DNA of 64,000 nt from Dechloromonas sp. H13 (GCF_009469615.1 NZ_SSXX01000002.1:671001-735000); one strand, 5' to 3'. Counted from the stretch's first letter, positions 17,159 to 26,158 are shown. The notes: generated by a model from the letters alone, not told the origin. Numbers and translations: made by a program.

Positions 17159-18205
17159 GTGTCCGAAGAAAAGATAAAACTCACCGGGCTCTCCCATGGC
17201 GGCGGCTGCGGCTGCAAGCTCGCCCCCGGCGTGCTGCAGAAGCTGCTGGCCGGCGTCAGGCCGGGCATCATCCCGCCGCAACTGCTGGTCGGCACCGAAA
17301 CCAGCGACGATGCGGCGGTGTACCAGATCAACGAGCACCAGGCCATTGTCGCGACGACGGATTTTTTCATGCCCATCGTCGACGATCCCTACGATTTCGG
17401 GCGCATCGCTGCGACCAATGCGATTTCCGACGTCTATGCCATGGGCGGCACGCCGCTCTTCGCGCTGGCGCTGGTCGGCATGCCGGTCAGCGTCCTGCCG
17501 CTCGACACCATCGGCAGGATCCTCGAGGGCGGCGAAGCGGTGTGCCGGGCGGCGAGCATTCCGATTGCCGGCGGCCACACCATCGACTCGGTCGAGCCGA
17601 TCTACGGCTTGGTCGCCATCGGCCTGGTCAATCCGGCGCACCTCAAGCGCAACGCCGGAGCCCGGCCCGGCGACCGCCTGATCCTCGGCAAGCCGCTCGG
17701 CGTTGGCGTCTATAGCGCGGCGCTGAAGAAGGAAAAGCTGAGCGAGAGCGACTACGAGAACATGATCGCCAACACCACCCAGCTCAATACCCCCGGGCCG
17801 GTGCTGGCCTGCCTGGACGGCGTGCATGCGGTGACCGACGTCACCGGTTTCGGCCTGCTCGGCCACCTCATGGAAGTGTGCAAGGGCAGCGGGGTGCGGG
17901 CCAATGTCGAATTCTCGGCCCTGCCGTTGCTCGGCCGCGCCCTGGAGTTCGCCGATGCCGGCTATGTGACCGGGGCTTCGGGACGCAACTGGGCCGGCTA
18001 CGGAGAAGCGGTGCAGCTGGCCGCCGGGCTGGGCGACAACGAACGGGCGTTGCTGACCGACCCGCAGACCTCCGGCGGCCTGCTGGTGTCGTGCACGCCG
18101 GATACGGTCACGGAAGTCCTCTCGATCTTCCTGCAGCAGGGTTTTTCGCATGTTTCGGTGATCGGCGAGATTGTCGAGGGCGAACCGGCCATTGTGGTTT
18201 CCTGA
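17159..18205 (+). CDS. selD: Selenide, water dikinase SelD
   Basis: 348-aa enzyme making selenophosphate from selenide and ATP. It supplies selenocysteine and/or 2-selenouridine in tRNA. The N-terminal GGGCGCKLAP contains catalytic Cys17 and Lys20; this is the Cys form, not the Sec form. Further AIR-synthase-fold motifs include DDAAVYQ and TDFFMPIVDDPYDFG. The start is GTG at 17159 with GAGAG upstream. No selA, selB or selU is adjacent, so the selenium pathway must be completed elsewhere. A MscS channel follows 15 nt downstream. Confidence 0.96.
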   Translation: MSEEKIKLTGLSHGGGCGCKLAPGVLQKLLAGVRPGIIPPQLLVGTETSDDAAVYQINEHQAIVATTDFFMPIVDDPYDFGRIAATNAISDVYAMGGTPLFALALVGMPVSVLPLDTIGRILEGGEAVCRAASIPIAGGHTIDSVEPIYGLVAIGLVNPAHLKRNAGARPGDRLILGKPLGVGVYSAALKKEKLSESDYENMIANTTQLNTPGPVLACLDGVHAVTDVTGFGLLGHLMEVCKGSGVRANVEFSALPLLGRALEFADAGYVTGASGRNWAGYGEAVQLAAGLGDNERALLTDPQTSGGLLVSCTPDTVTEVLSIFLQQGFSHVSVIGEIVEGEPAIVVS

Positions 18206-18220
18206 AACGGGGAGGGGGTC

Positions 18221-19813
18221 ATGAACACGATCCACCGGATGTTGCGCTGCATGATGCTGCTGGCCGTCATCCTGGCGCCGTGGCCCTTGCTGGCGAAGGA
18301 GGCGGCGGCGCCGGAAGCGGTCCTGACCATCGCCAACCGCGACATCGCGACCTTGCGCATGACGGCGCTGGGCGGGTCGCCGGAACTCCGCGTCAGGCGC
18401 ATCCACGAACGGCTCCGGCAACTCGACGAGAATGAGCTCTCGAAGCCGATCACGCGTTCGCACCTGACCATCGAGGGCCAGAAGGGCGTCGTCTATTCGA
18501 TCGGCGAACGGAATATCTTCGTTCTCTACGAGGGCGACCTCGATCCCGAGGAGAAGATGGGTCTCGAAGAGACTTCGCAGCAGGTCGGGAAACGCTTCGA
18601 GCAGGCCATCGCGGCGCTGATCGAGCAGGGGCACGGCCCGGTCGTCGCCCGCGGACTGCTCTTCTCCATCCTCGCCACTGCCCTGATGGTTGTCCTGCTG
18701 TGGGGCATCCGCAAGGCCACCACGCTGGTCCTAGATCGCCTGCAGGAAAAGGTCCTGTCGGCCAACGAAGACACCCGGCTGCGCTGGGCCGCCCAGGGCT
18801 GGCTGCTGGTCAAGCGGATCGCGCAACTTCTTTTGTTGACGCTCTGGCTGTCCGTCGCCTACCTGTGGTTCACCTATGTACTGGCCAATTTCCCGCTGAC
18901 CCAGCCGCTCGCCGAGCGCCTGTCCGGTTTCCTGGTGAACATGCTGGAGGGATTCGGGGAAGGGCTGGTCACCTCGGTGCCCGGACTGCTGACCGTCGGC
19001 GTCATCCTGTTCATCACCAAGGCGGCCAACGATGTCGCCGGCAACGTCTTCCAGAACGTCTATCAGGGGCGCTCGCTGATTCCCGGGGTGCACCGGGATA
19101 CCGCGCACGCCACGCGGCGGCTGCTCGGCGTCCTGATCTGGGCGGTCGGCATCGCCATCGCCTATCCCTACCTGCCGGTCGCCGACAGCGAAGCGTTCAA
19201 GGGCCTGTCGGTGATGTTCGGCTTCATGCTGACGCTCGGTTCGGCCGGCATCGTCACGCAACTGATGAGCGGCCTGGTGCTGATCTATTCGCGGGCGCTC
19301 AAGGTCGGCGATTTCGTCAGCATCGGCGAAGTGACCGGCGTCGTGAAGGAGATGAGTGCCCTGTCGACCAAGATCATCAACATGCGCAACGAGGAAGTGA
19401 CCATCCCCAACGCGGTCTTGGTGAATAACCCGATCAAGAATTTCACCGGGGCCGCCGGCGAACGCGGTACACTGATCTCGACGACGGTGACCATCGGCTA
19501 CGACACGCCGTGGCGCCAGGTGCACGCGATGCTGATCAACGCCGCTGAACGGACGTCCGGCCTGCGTAGCCAGCCCAAGCCCTTCGTCATGCAGAAGGCG
19601 TTGCAGGATTTCTATGTCGAATACGAGATCTACGCCTACGTCGACCGCCCGCTGGAGCGCATCCAGATTCTCTCCGAGTTGCATTCGCAGATCCAGGACG
19701 AGTTCAATACCTACGGCGTCCAGATCATGTCGCCGAATTTTGTCCTCCAGCCGAAGAACAACGTCGTCGTCGGCAAGGAGCAGTGGTTCGCCGAACCTGC
19801 CGAGAAACCCTGA
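18221..19813 (+). CDS. MscS-family mechanosensitive channel
   Basis: 530-aa inner-membrane channel protein. A signal peptide (~1-26, ending LLAKEA) is followed by a ~120-residue periplasmic segment. Several transmembrane helices come next, with the pore-lining MscS core: FMLTLGSAGIVTQLMSGLVL, then the beta domain DFVSIGEVTGVVKEMSALST and IPNAVLVNNPIKNF. The C-terminal alpha/beta vestibule runs to the end. The family releases solutes on hypo-osmotic shock. The size and extra N-terminal domain are like larger MscS paralogues, not E. coli MscS (286 aa). GGGGAGGGGG precedes the ATG. Confidence 0.92.
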   Translation: MNTIHRMLRCMMLLAVILAPWPLLAKEAAAPEAVLTIANRDIATLRMTALGGSPELRVRRIHERLRQLDENELSKPITRSHLTIEGQKGVVYSIGERNIFVLYEGDLDPEEKMGLEETSQQVGKRFEQAIAALIEQGHGPVVARGLLFSILATALMVVLLWGIRKATTLVLDRLQEKVLSANEDTRLRWAAQGWLLVKRIAQLLLLTLWLSVAYLWFTYVLANFPLTQPLAERLSGFLVNMLEGFGEGLVTSVPGLLTVGVILFITKAANDVAGNVFQNVYQGRSLIPGVHRDTAHATRRLLGVLIWAVGIAIAYPYLPVADSEAFKGLSVMFGFMLTLGSAGIVTQLMSGLVLIYSRALKVGDFVSIGEVTGVVKEMSALSTKIINMRNEEVTIPNAVLVNNPIKNFTGAAGERGTLISTTVTIGYDTPWRQVHAMLINAAERTSGLRSQPKPFVMQKALQDFYVEYEIYAYVDRPLERIQILSELHSQIQDEFNTYGVQIMSPNFVLQPKNNVVVGKEQWFAEPAEKP

Positions 19814-19860
19814 TTTTCCTTCCGCGCGATCCCGACGATCGCCTGACGGTTGTTTCTGAA

Positions 19861-19889
19861 ATGTAAATGCGATATATTCGCATTTGCAT
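19861..19889. promoter_or_regulatory. Fur-like box upstream of the siderophore receptor
   Basis: A 29-bp near-perfect palindrome contains AAATGCGA and TCGCATTT around TATAT, extended by ATG and CAT at the ends. This AAATGCGAAT-type form is the Fur-box variant seen before many TonB-receptor genes. Iron-responsive repression of the downstream operon is inferred. Confidence 0.8.
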
Positions 19890-19896
19890 TGATGAA

Positions 19897-20054
19897 CCAG
19901 CCAGCCACAGCGCCCAGCCAGCAAGGTTCCAGAAATAGCTGTTTGAGCCTGCCTGTGGCGAATTTCCCTCGTCTGGCAATCAGGCGGCCGCCTGCGCGGT
20001 CACCATGAATCTCGAACGGCATGTTCGGCCAGCCAGCCATTCCGCCAGCCAGCC
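19897..20054 (+). repeat. Two pairs of GCCAGC repeats before the receptor gene
   Basis: Pair one is CCAGCCAGCC (19897-19906) and CCAGCCAGCAAG (19914-19925), period 17, starting 7 nt after the Fur palindrome. Pair two is GCCAGCCAGCC at 20028-20038 and again at 20044-20054, period 16, ending 23 nt before the ATG. The same element, in the same orientation to transcription, recurs before five other genes here, including ones inside operons. Function is unknown. Confidence 0.85.
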
Positions 20055-20077
20055 TCCCCAATTGACTAGCTTGAGGA

Positions 20078-22264
20078 ATGCCTGTGAAGAACAAGAGGGT
20101 AAAAGCGAAAGCGCCTGCGCTTTCAACGTCGGCCGCCCCCGGGGGAGCGGCGGAAAAAAGGAAATTGTTGCCGCTCGGCGCGATGGTCGTCGCCAGCCTG
20201 CTCGGTACCACCGAAACGGTTCGCGCCGAGGAGGAAAAGACCCTGTCGCCGGTCACCGTGACCGCCACCGCCGAGCCGCAGGATGGTCTGCGCGCCACTC
20301 GGACCCGGGTCGGCCGGGTCGTCCAGGACCCGCACGATGTGCCGCAGTCCGTCGTGACCGTGACCCGCTCGCTGATGGACGACCAGGACGTCAACACGCT
20401 ACGCGAGGCCTTGCGCAACGTGCCTGGCATCTCGTTCAACGCCGCCGAGGGCGGGCGCTCCGGCGACAACATGATGCTGCGCGGCTTCTACACCTTCGGC
20501 GACATCTACCTCGACGGAATCCGCGACACCGCCCAGTACAACCGCGAAACCTTCAACCTGGAACAGGTCGATGTGCTGCGCGGCGCCGCCGCCATGCTGT
20601 TCGGCCGCGGCCAGGCGGGTGGCGTGATCAATCAGGTCAGCAAGACGCCGATGCTCTACGGCATCAATTCGGCCGGCGTCGGTGTCGGTACCCATGGCTA
20701 TGCCGCGTTCAACGCCGACATCAACCAGCGTTTCGGCGAAACCAGCGCCATCCGCGTCAACATGATGGCGCGCGAGGAGGACAGTTCGCGTTCCAATCCG
20801 GTGTCCGGCACGACGCCGAACATCCAGCGCGCCGGCTTCGCGCCGAGCGTTTCCTTCGGGCTGGGTACCGAGCACGAACTCAACCTCAGCTACTACTACC
20901 TGATGACCAGCGACCGCCCGGACTATGGTGTGCCGTTCGCCACGAATCGGCGGCCGAACGAGAGCTATGCGCAATCCGGCGCCTACTGGGGGGTCAATGG
21001 CAATTTCGACAACAGCGACACCAATATCGCCACCCTGAACTACCTCTACCGGATTTCGCCCGACACCCAGTGGCGGACGGTGTTGCGCGCCGCCAACTAC
21101 AAGCGCTCGTACTGGGCGGTGGCGCCGCAGGGCGGGGCGCCGACGCAGTACAGCCTGGCCTCGCAGGCCAAGACGCGCGAGACCGATACCGACAACGTCG
21201 CCTTCCAGAGCGATTTCAATACGACCTTCACTGCCTTCGGCATGAAGAACGAGTTCCTTGCCGGCTTCGAATACCTGTACGAGGACAGCAAGCGCTGGGC
21301 CCTGCGCAACCAGGGCACCGCGACCCGGCCGATGTACCGGTCCGGGGACTTCACCGGAGCGCCGAATACCTATAACGGCAACAGTTACGCCATCTTCGCG
21401 CAGGACACGCTGGAGTTCGTCAGCGACTGGAAGCTGCTGGTCGGCGTCCGCCGCGACGAGATTCGCGCCGACTACGTTTCGGTCACCGGCAACAGAAGCA
21501 ATGCCTTTTCCGGCGACTTCGGCGAATGGAGCTATCGCACCGGCCTGTCGTGGCAGCCGGATGCGACGCAGCATTACTATCTGAGCTACAGCGACACCTT
21601 CAGCCCGACCGCCGACCTCTACCAGCTTTCCGGCAGCGCCTACCCGCCGGAGCGCGGCAACGTCGCCGAACTGGGCGCCAAATGGCTGCTGCTCGACGGC
21701 GACCTGGCTTTGCGCACGGCGCTGTTCACCGCCGAAAAGACCTGGGAGCGCAGCACCGACCTCGACTCGCCGCAATATTCCATCCTGACCAAGAAGCGGC
21801 GTACCAACGGCGTCGAACTCGAAGTCGCCGGGCGCATCACCGACAAGTGGGAAGTATTCGGCGGCGTCGCCTTCATGAGCGCCGAGATTCTCGAGGTGGC
21901 GCCCGGCGCCAACCGCAATTTCCTGCACCAGACCCCGCGCAACACGCCCGAGCAGACAGCCAACCTGTGGACCACCTACCGGCTGTTCGACGGCTGGCGG
22001 ATCGGCGGTGGCTTCGAGGCCAAGAGCGAACGCTACGGCTACAACCCGGCGGGCGGCGGTACGGCGGCATTCAATCCGAACGTCGCGCCCGGCTACGTGC
22101 GCTGGGACGCCATGGTGGCCTACGAGCAACCGAAGTACAACGTCAAGCTCACCCTGCAGAACCTGTTCGACAAGCTGTATTACGACGCAATCTACGACAA
22201 CGGCGGCTTCGTCTACGTCGGCCAGCCGTTCCGCGCCATCCTGAGTGCCGAATACAAGTTCTAG
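20078..22264 (+). CDS. TonB-dependent siderophore receptor (Fiu/PiuA-like)
   Basis: 728-aa outer-membrane receptor importing a ferric siderophore, probably catecholate-type by its partner PiuC. A long basic N terminus with a hydrophobic segment (~29-45) precedes a TonB box (EKTLSPVTVTATA). The plug domain (~80-185) has DVPQSVVTVTR, LRGFYTFGDIYLDGIRDT and GGVINQVSK. The barrel ends in ILSAEYKF with the terminal Phe. The ATG at 20078 lies only one nt from GAGG; a GTG at 20084 would have better spacing, so the start may be two codons later. It leads a four-gene operon, with overlaps or short gaps downstream, behind a Fur box. Confidence 0.93.
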   Translation: MPVKNKRVKAKAPALSTSAAPGGAAEKRKLLPLGAMVVASLLGTTETVRAEEEKTLSPVTVTATAEPQDGLRATRTRVGRVVQDPHDVPQSVVTVTRSLMDDQDVNTLREALRNVPGISFNAAEGGRSGDNMMLRGFYTFGDIYLDGIRDTAQYNRETFNLEQVDVLRGAAAMLFGRGQAGGVINQVSKTPMLYGINSAGVGVGTHGYAAFNADINQRFGETSAIRVNMMAREEDSSRSNPVSGTTPNIQRAGFAPSVSFGLGTEHELNLSYYYLMTSDRPDYGVPFATNRRPNESYAQSGAYWGVNGNFDNSDTNIATLNYLYRISPDTQWRTVLRAANYKRSYWAVAPQGGAPTQYSLASQAKTRETDTDNVAFQSDFNTTFTAFGMKNEFLAGFEYLYEDSKRWALRNQGTATRPMYRSGDFTGAPNTYNGNSYAIFAQDTLEFVSDWKLLVGVRRDEIRADYVSVTGNRSNAFSGDFGEWSYRTGLSWQPDATQHYYLSYSDTFSPTADLYQLSGSAYPPERGNVAELGAKWLLLDGDLALRTALFTAEKTWERSTDLDSPQYSILTKKRRTNGVELEVAGRITDKWEVFGGVAFMSAEILEVAPGANRNFLHQTPRNTPEQTANLWTTYRLFDGWRIGGGFEAKSERYGYNPAGGGTAAFNPNVAPGYVRWDAMVAYEQPKYNVKLTLQNLFDKLYYDAIYDNGGFVYVGQPFRAILSAEYKF

Positions 22265-22324
22265 GCGCATCACCCACCCAGCCCCCGTCGCCCTGTGTGG
22301 CGGGGGCTTCTGCTTGAGGAAGCC

Positions 22325-23008
22325 ATGCTGATCACCATCGACGACGTCCTGACCCCGGAAGAACTGGCCACCGCCCGCGACCTGCTGTCGCGGTCGACCT
22401 GGTCAAACGGGCAAATTACGGCCGGCCTGCAGGCGGCCAAGGCCAAGAACAACGAGCAACTGGCCGAAGACGCCGAACATCTGCCCGCCCTGCGCCGCCT
22501 GGTGCTCAGGGCGCTCGGCCGCAACGCCATGTTCTTCACCGCGGCGTTGCCGCTGAAGATCCTGCCGCCGTTCTTCAACCGCTATGCCGGCGGCAGCAAC
22601 TACTACGGCTTCCATACCGACAACGCCATGCGCCAGCTGCCCGACGGCAGCGGCTATGTGCGCGCCGACGTCTCGGCGACGCTCTTCCTCTCCGACCCGG
22701 ACGAATACGAGGGCGGCCTGCTGACCATCGAGGACACCTTCGGCAAGCACGGCGTCAAGCTAAAGGCGGGCAGCATGGTCGTCTATCCGTCCACCTCGAT
22801 CCACGAGGTGGCGCCGGTCACGCAAGGCGCGCGCCTCGCCTGTTTCATGTTCATGCAGAGCATGGTGCGCGACCCCGGCCAGCGCCGCCTGTTGTTCGAC
22901 ATGGACATGGCGCTGCTCGGCCTGCGCGAAACGCACGGCGACACCGACCCGGTGGTGCGCCTGACCGGCTGCTACCACAACCTGCTGCGCCGCTGGGCCG
23001 ACAGTTGA
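22325..23008 (+). CDS. piuC: Fe2+-dependent dioxygenase, PiuC/YbiX family
   Basis: 227-aa 2-oxoglutarate/Fe(II) oxygenase-family protein. It aligns by eye with E. coli YbiX throughout (KxKNNEQL, FFTAALP, FNRYAGGSNYYGFHTDNA, DVSATLFLSDP, VKLKAGSMVVYPSTSIHEV). The metal ligands HxD (FHTDNA) and distal His (SSIHEV-like STSIHEV) are present. The family is almost always next to Fiu/PiuA catecholate receptors and is iron-repressed; its substrate is unknown. I chose the ATG at 22325 behind GAGGA; a longer frame from 22295 has no support. It overlaps the next gene by one nt (TGATG). Confidence 0.93.
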   Translation: MLITIDDVLTPEELATARDLLSRSTWSNGQITAGLQAAKAKNNEQLAEDAEHLPALRRLVLRALGRNAMFFTAALPLKILPPFFNRYAGGSNYYGFHTDNAMRQLPDGSGYVRADVSATLFLSDPDEYEGGLLTIEDTFGKHGVKLKAGSMVVYPSTSIHEVAPVTQGARLACFMFMQSMVRDPGQRRLLFDMDMALLGLRETHGDTDPVVRLTGCYHNLLRRWADS

Positions 23009-24144
23009 TGTTCCAGGCGCCACTGCTCGACGGCATCCCGCGCGAGATCGCGGCGGTCGCCGATTACGAAGCGTACGCCCGCCGCCGGCTCGACGACAAC
23101 GCCTGGGCCTACCTCGACGGCGCTGCTGGCGACGAGCTGACGCGTGCCTGGAACCGCACCGCCTTCGACAGGCTGGCCCTGCTGCCGCGCGTCATGAGCG
23201 ACGTCGCCGGCGGCCACTGCCGGACGACACTGTTCGGCCACGACTACCCGAGCCCGGTGCTGCTGGCGCCGGTCGCCTGGCAGAAGCTGTTCCATCCCGA
23301 AGGCGAGCGGGCCACCGCCTATGCCGCCGCCGCGCTCGGCGCCGGGTTCATCCTCAGCACCCTGGCCAGTTGCACGATCGAGGAGGTCGCTGCGATGTCC
23401 CGCCAGGCCGGCGACGGTGCGCGCTGGTTCCAGCTCTACCTGCAGCCCGACCGCGGCCTCTCCGGCGAATTGGTGCGGCGCGCCGAGGCCGCCGCTTACG
23501 CGGCTATCGTGTTCACCGTCGACGCGCCGCTCAGCGGCATTCGCAACCGCGAACAGCGCGTCGGCTTCCAGTTGCCGCCCGGTGTCGACTCGGCCAACCT
23601 GCTGCGGTCGACCGCCGAAAACGGGCAAAAACCGCCGCCCGGCGGCAGTGCCGTGTTCGACGGCCTGATGCGCCACGCGCCGACCTGGCGCGACCTCGAA
23701 TGGCTGCTGGCGACGACGCGCCTGCCGGTCATCGTCAAGGGCGTGCTGCACCCGGATGACGCGGCGCGCGCCGTCGACCTCGGAGCCGCCGGCATCGTCG
23801 TCTCCAACCACGGCGGCCGCACGCTCGACACGCTGCCGGCCAGCCTCGACGCCCTGCCGGCCATCACCCGCCGGATCGAGGGCCGCGTGCCGATCCTGCT
23901 CGACAGCGGCATCCGGCGCGGCAGCGACATCTTCAAGGCGGTCGCGCTCGGTGCCTCGGCGGTGCTGATCGGCCGCCCCTACATCCACGCGCTGGCCGCC
24001 GTCGGCCCGCTCGGCATTGCCCACGTGTTGCGCCTGTTGCAGGACGAACTGGAGGCAACGATGGCGTTGTGCGGTGTCGTCCGCCTCGAGCAGATTACCG
24101 CCGAACATTTGTACGACCATCCCGCAAGGAGAAGCAACGCATGA
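23008..24144 (+). CDS. FMN-dependent alpha-hydroxy acid dehydrogenase
   Basis: 378-aa TIM-barrel flavoenzyme of the L-lactate dehydrogenase (LldD)/glycolate oxidase family. It oxidises a 2-hydroxy acid using FMN. Visible motifs: AWAYLDGAAGDE and SPVLLAPVAWQ (FMN binding), QLYLQPDRG, VKGVLHPDDA (Lys near flavin N1), SNHGGRTLD (catalytic His with substrate-binding Arg) and DSGIRRGSDIFKAVALGA. Substrate cannot be told from sequence. Its place inside an iron-repressed operon is unusual; oxidising a hydroxycarboxylate iron ligand is one idea. It overlaps both neighbours by 1-4 nt. Confidence 0.9.
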   Translation: MFQAPLLDGIPREIAAVADYEAYARRRLDDNAWAYLDGAAGDELTRAWNRTAFDRLALLPRVMSDVAGGHCRTTLFGHDYPSPVLLAPVAWQKLFHPEGERATAYAAAALGAGFILSTLASCTIEEVAAMSRQAGDGARWFQLYLQPDRGLSGELVRRAEAAAYAAIVFTVDAPLSGIRNREQRVGFQLPPGVDSANLLRSTAENGQKPPPGGSAVFDGLMRHAPTWRDLEWLLATTRLPVIVKGVLHPDDAARAVDLGAAGIVVSNHGGRTLDTLPASLDALPAITRRIEGRVPILLDSGIRRGSDIFKAVALGASAVLIGRPYIHALAAVGPLGIAHVLRLLQDELEATMALCGVVRLEQITAEHLYDHPARRSNA

Positions 24145-25157
24145 AAATACGCCTTTCGCTGATCGCTTTCGCGCTGGCTGCCGCCAGCTTTGCCGCCCCG
24201 GCGCAGGACAAGGTGCTCAATCTCTATTCCGCCCGCCACTACCAGACCGACGAGGCGCTCTACGCCAACTTCACCCAGCAGACCGGCATCCGGATCAACC
24301 GCATCGAAGGCAAGGAAGAGGAACTGATGGAGCGCATCAGGAACGAGGGCGCCAACAGCCCGGCCGACGTCTTCATCACGGTCGACGCCGCGCGCCTGGC
24401 CAAGGCCGACGAGCTCGGCCTGTTCGCGCCGGTGAAATCGAAGGTGCTGGAAACGCGCATCCCGGCCCACCTGCGCACCGCCACCTGGTTCGCCTTCTCG
24501 ACCCGTGCCCGCGTCATCATCTACAACCGCAGCGCGCTCAGGGCCGAGCAGGTGCAGACCTACGAGTCGCTCGCCGATCCGCAGCTGAAGGGCAAGCTGT
24601 GCAGCCGTTCCGGCGCCCATCCCTACAACCTGTCGCTGGTGTCCTCGCTGATCGCCCATGATGGCGAGGCGCAGACCGAGGCCTGGGCGCGCGGCGTCGT
24701 CGCCAACTTCGCACGCGCGCCGAAGGGCGGCGACACCGACCAGATCAAGGCGGTCGCCGCCGGTGAGTGCGGCGTCGCGGTGTCCAACACCTACTACCTG
24801 GCGCGCCTGGTCCGTTCCGACAAGATCGACGACCGGCGCATGATGGAGCGCGTCGGCATTGTCTGGCCCAACCAGGCGACGACCGGCACCCACATCAACA
24901 TCTCCGGTGGCGGCATGGTCAAGACCTCGAAGAACCAGGAGGCGGCGGTCAGGTTCCTCGAATACCTGGCAAGCGACGAGGCGCAGCGATATTTCGCCGA
25001 CGGCAACAACGAATGGCCGGTGGTCGACGGCGTCGTCACCAACAACCCGGCGCTGACGGCGCTCGGCAAGTTCAAGGCCGATCCGCTGCCGATCGGCATG
25101 CTGGCGAAGAATATGGTCGCCGCGCAGATGGTGCTCGACCGGGCAGGGTTCCGTTGA
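24141..25157 (+). CDS. Fe(3+) ABC transporter periplasmic binding protein (FbpA/FutA-like)
   Basis: 338-aa extracytoplasmic ferric-ion-binding protein. The signal peptide MKIRLSLIAFALAAASFAAP is cleaved near APA-QDK. The mature start VLNLYSARHYQTDEALY is the iron-binding-protein signature. Paired tyrosines in VSNTYYL are the usual Fe ligands, and SGGGMVKTSKNQEAA is conserved. AAGGAGA precedes the ATG at 24141. It closes the operon, followed by a strong terminator. No permease or ATPase gene is nearby, so it must pair with a transporter encoded elsewhere. Confidence 0.93.
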   Translation: MKIRLSLIAFALAAASFAAPAQDKVLNLYSARHYQTDEALYANFTQQTGIRINRIEGKEEELMERIRNEGANSPADVFITVDAARLAKADELGLFAPVKSKVLETRIPAHLRTATWFAFSTRARVIIYNRSALRAEQVQTYESLADPQLKGKLCSRSGAHPYNLSLVSSLIAHDGEAQTEAWARGVVANFARAPKGGDTDQIKAVAAGECGVAVSNTYYLARLVRSDKIDDRRMMERVGIVWPNQATTGTHINISGGGMVKTSKNQEAAVRFLEYLASDEAQRYFADGNNEWPVVDGVVTNNPALTALGKFKADPLPIGMLAKNMVAAQMVLDRAGFR

Positions 25158-25177
25158 GCAGCGGGGCAGGCCAAACG

Positions 25178-25206
25178 AAAACGGGAGCCGCGGCTCCCGT
25201 TTTTTG
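25178..25206 (+). terminator. Intrinsic terminator of the siderophore-receptor operon
   Basis: ACGGGAGCC and GGCTCCCGT form a 9-bp stem followed by TTTTTT, and preceded by AAAA. It could also act for bfd on the opposite strand. Confidence 0.92.
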
Positions 25207-25223
25207 CTGTCTTCGGCGATCCG

Positions 25224-25430
25224 TCAGGCGGCTTCGCGCAACAGGACCTTGCCCGGCTTGCCGTTGCCGCCGTTCGCTTCCTGCAGGCATTCGTGGGCGC
25301 ACGAGGCGCAGCGGCCGCAGTCGCGCGTGACGCCGAGGTCGCGGCGCAAATCCTTCAGCGTGCGGGCGCCGCCCTGGGCGGCTTCACGAATCTGGCGGTC
25401 GGTAACGGCCTGGCAGACGCAGACGTACAT
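25224..25430 (-). CDS. bfd: Bacterioferritin-associated ferredoxin Bfd
   Basis: 68-aa [2Fe-2S] protein that reduces ferric iron in bacterioferritin and frees it for use. The four cluster cysteines have the Bfd spacing: CVC at residues 4-6, then CGRCASC about 32 residues later. The Arg/Lys-rich tail is unusual in length but similar to other betaproteobacterial copies. AGGAG lies upstream of the ATG at 25430. A Fur-like site upstream fits induction under iron starvation, the condition when stored iron is mobilised. Its client Bfr genes lie 236 bp away in the same orientation. Confidence 0.95.
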   Translation of the reverse strand: MYVCVCQAVTDRQIREAAQGGARTLKDLRRDLGVTRDCGRCASCAHECLQEANGGNGKPGKVLLREAA

Positions 25431-25452
25431 TCCGGAGCTCCTGCTGTTTATG

Positions 25453-25499
25453 TAAATGCGAACAATTCGTATTTTATTGAGGTGAGAATGATTGTCAAC
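25453..25499. promoter_or_regulatory. Fur-like boxes upstream of bfd
   Basis: Two adjacent sites are seen. AAATGCGAACAATTCGTATTT (split here as AAATGCGAAC / AATTCGTATTT) at 25453-25473 resembles the palindrome before the siderophore receptor. GTGAGAATGATTGTCAAC at 25482-25499 resembles the classical GAGAATGATT form. Both lie 23-69 nt upstream of bfd. Confidence 0.75.
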
Positions 25500-25611
25500 A
25501 ACAATTTCGCGGCGACCGGGCCGTCGTGATTTTGTGCCATTTCCGACAGTCGACCGCAGCCGTCCACCCGTGCAGCAATAGACGGGCCAGCCGCGAATCG
25601 AGCGGCCGGAA

Positions 25612-25642
25612 AATGAAAAAGCCGCAGGCGGGCTGCGGCTTT
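25612..25642 (-). terminator. Terminator of the bacterioferritin/iron operon
   Basis: On the minus strand AAAGCCGCA and TGCGGCTTT form a 9-bp stem with a 7-nt loop, followed by TTTTTCATTT. It ends the long minus-strand operon after the last bfr gene. Confidence 0.88.
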
Positions 25643-25666
25643 CTGGCGGATGGGCAGGGCCTGCGG

Positions 25667-26149
25667 TCAGTCGCCGCTCGGCTCCATGTGCGCCTGCAGG
25701 TAGTTGGGCAGGGTCACGTCGACGATCAGGGTCTGCTGAGTCTCCAGCCAGTCGATGGCTTCCTCGCAGTGTTCGAGCAGGTCTTCGAGCAGGTCGCGGC
25801 TGACGTAGTCCTGCAGCGTTTCGCACAGGGCGATGGACTCGACCAGCAGCGGGCGCTGGATTTCGCGCTCGTACTTGAGGTCGCCGGCCAGGCATTCGAC
25901 GACGTCCTCGCCGATCATCAGCTTGCCGAGGTTTTGCAGGTTGGGCAGGCCTTCGAGGAAGAGCACGCGCTCGATCAGTTCGTCGGCCTCCTTCATGACG
26001 CGGATCGACTGCTTGTACTGGTAGTCGTTCAGCTTCTCCAGTCCCCAGTTGCGGAACATGCGGGCGTGCAGGAAATACTGGTTGATCGCCGTGAGTTCGT
26101 TCTTGAGCACCTTGTTGAGGGCATCGATGATCTTCTTGTCGCCTTTCAT
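25667..26149 (-). CDS. bfr: Bacterioferritin subunit, haem-binding type without ferroxidase ligands
   Basis: 160-aa bacterioferritin. Bfr subunits form 24-mer shells storing iron, with haem between subunit pairs ligated by Met52. Met52 is present (VMKEADE), but several ferroxidase residues are replaced: Glu51 is Val, His54 is Glu, and the usual EEGH near 127-130 reads CEEA. Glu18 remains. The subunit should bind haem but not oxidise Fe(II) itself. It lies 9 nt downstream of the second bfr gene, whose residues are the mirror image. This suggests a mixed shell as described for Neisseria BfrA/BfrB. Confidence 0.92.
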   Translation of the reverse strand: MKGDKKIIDALNKVLKNELTAINQYFLHARMFRNWGLEKLNDYQYKQSIRVMKEADELIERVLFLEGLPNLQNLGKLMIGEDVVECLAGDLKYEREIQRPLLVESIALCETLQDYVSRDLLEDLLEHCEEAIDWLETQQTLIVDVTLPNYLQAHMEPSGD

Positions 26150-26158
26150 GGTCGCTCC

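Noticed and set aside
14303..18634. Very long open frame (1443 codons) on the minus strand
   Set aside because: It lies antisense to copA, the GGDEF-EAL gene, copZ and selD, which all carry clear family motifs. Its translation is Arg/Ala/Gly/His/Asp-rich low complexity, an expected artefact of high-GC codon usage.
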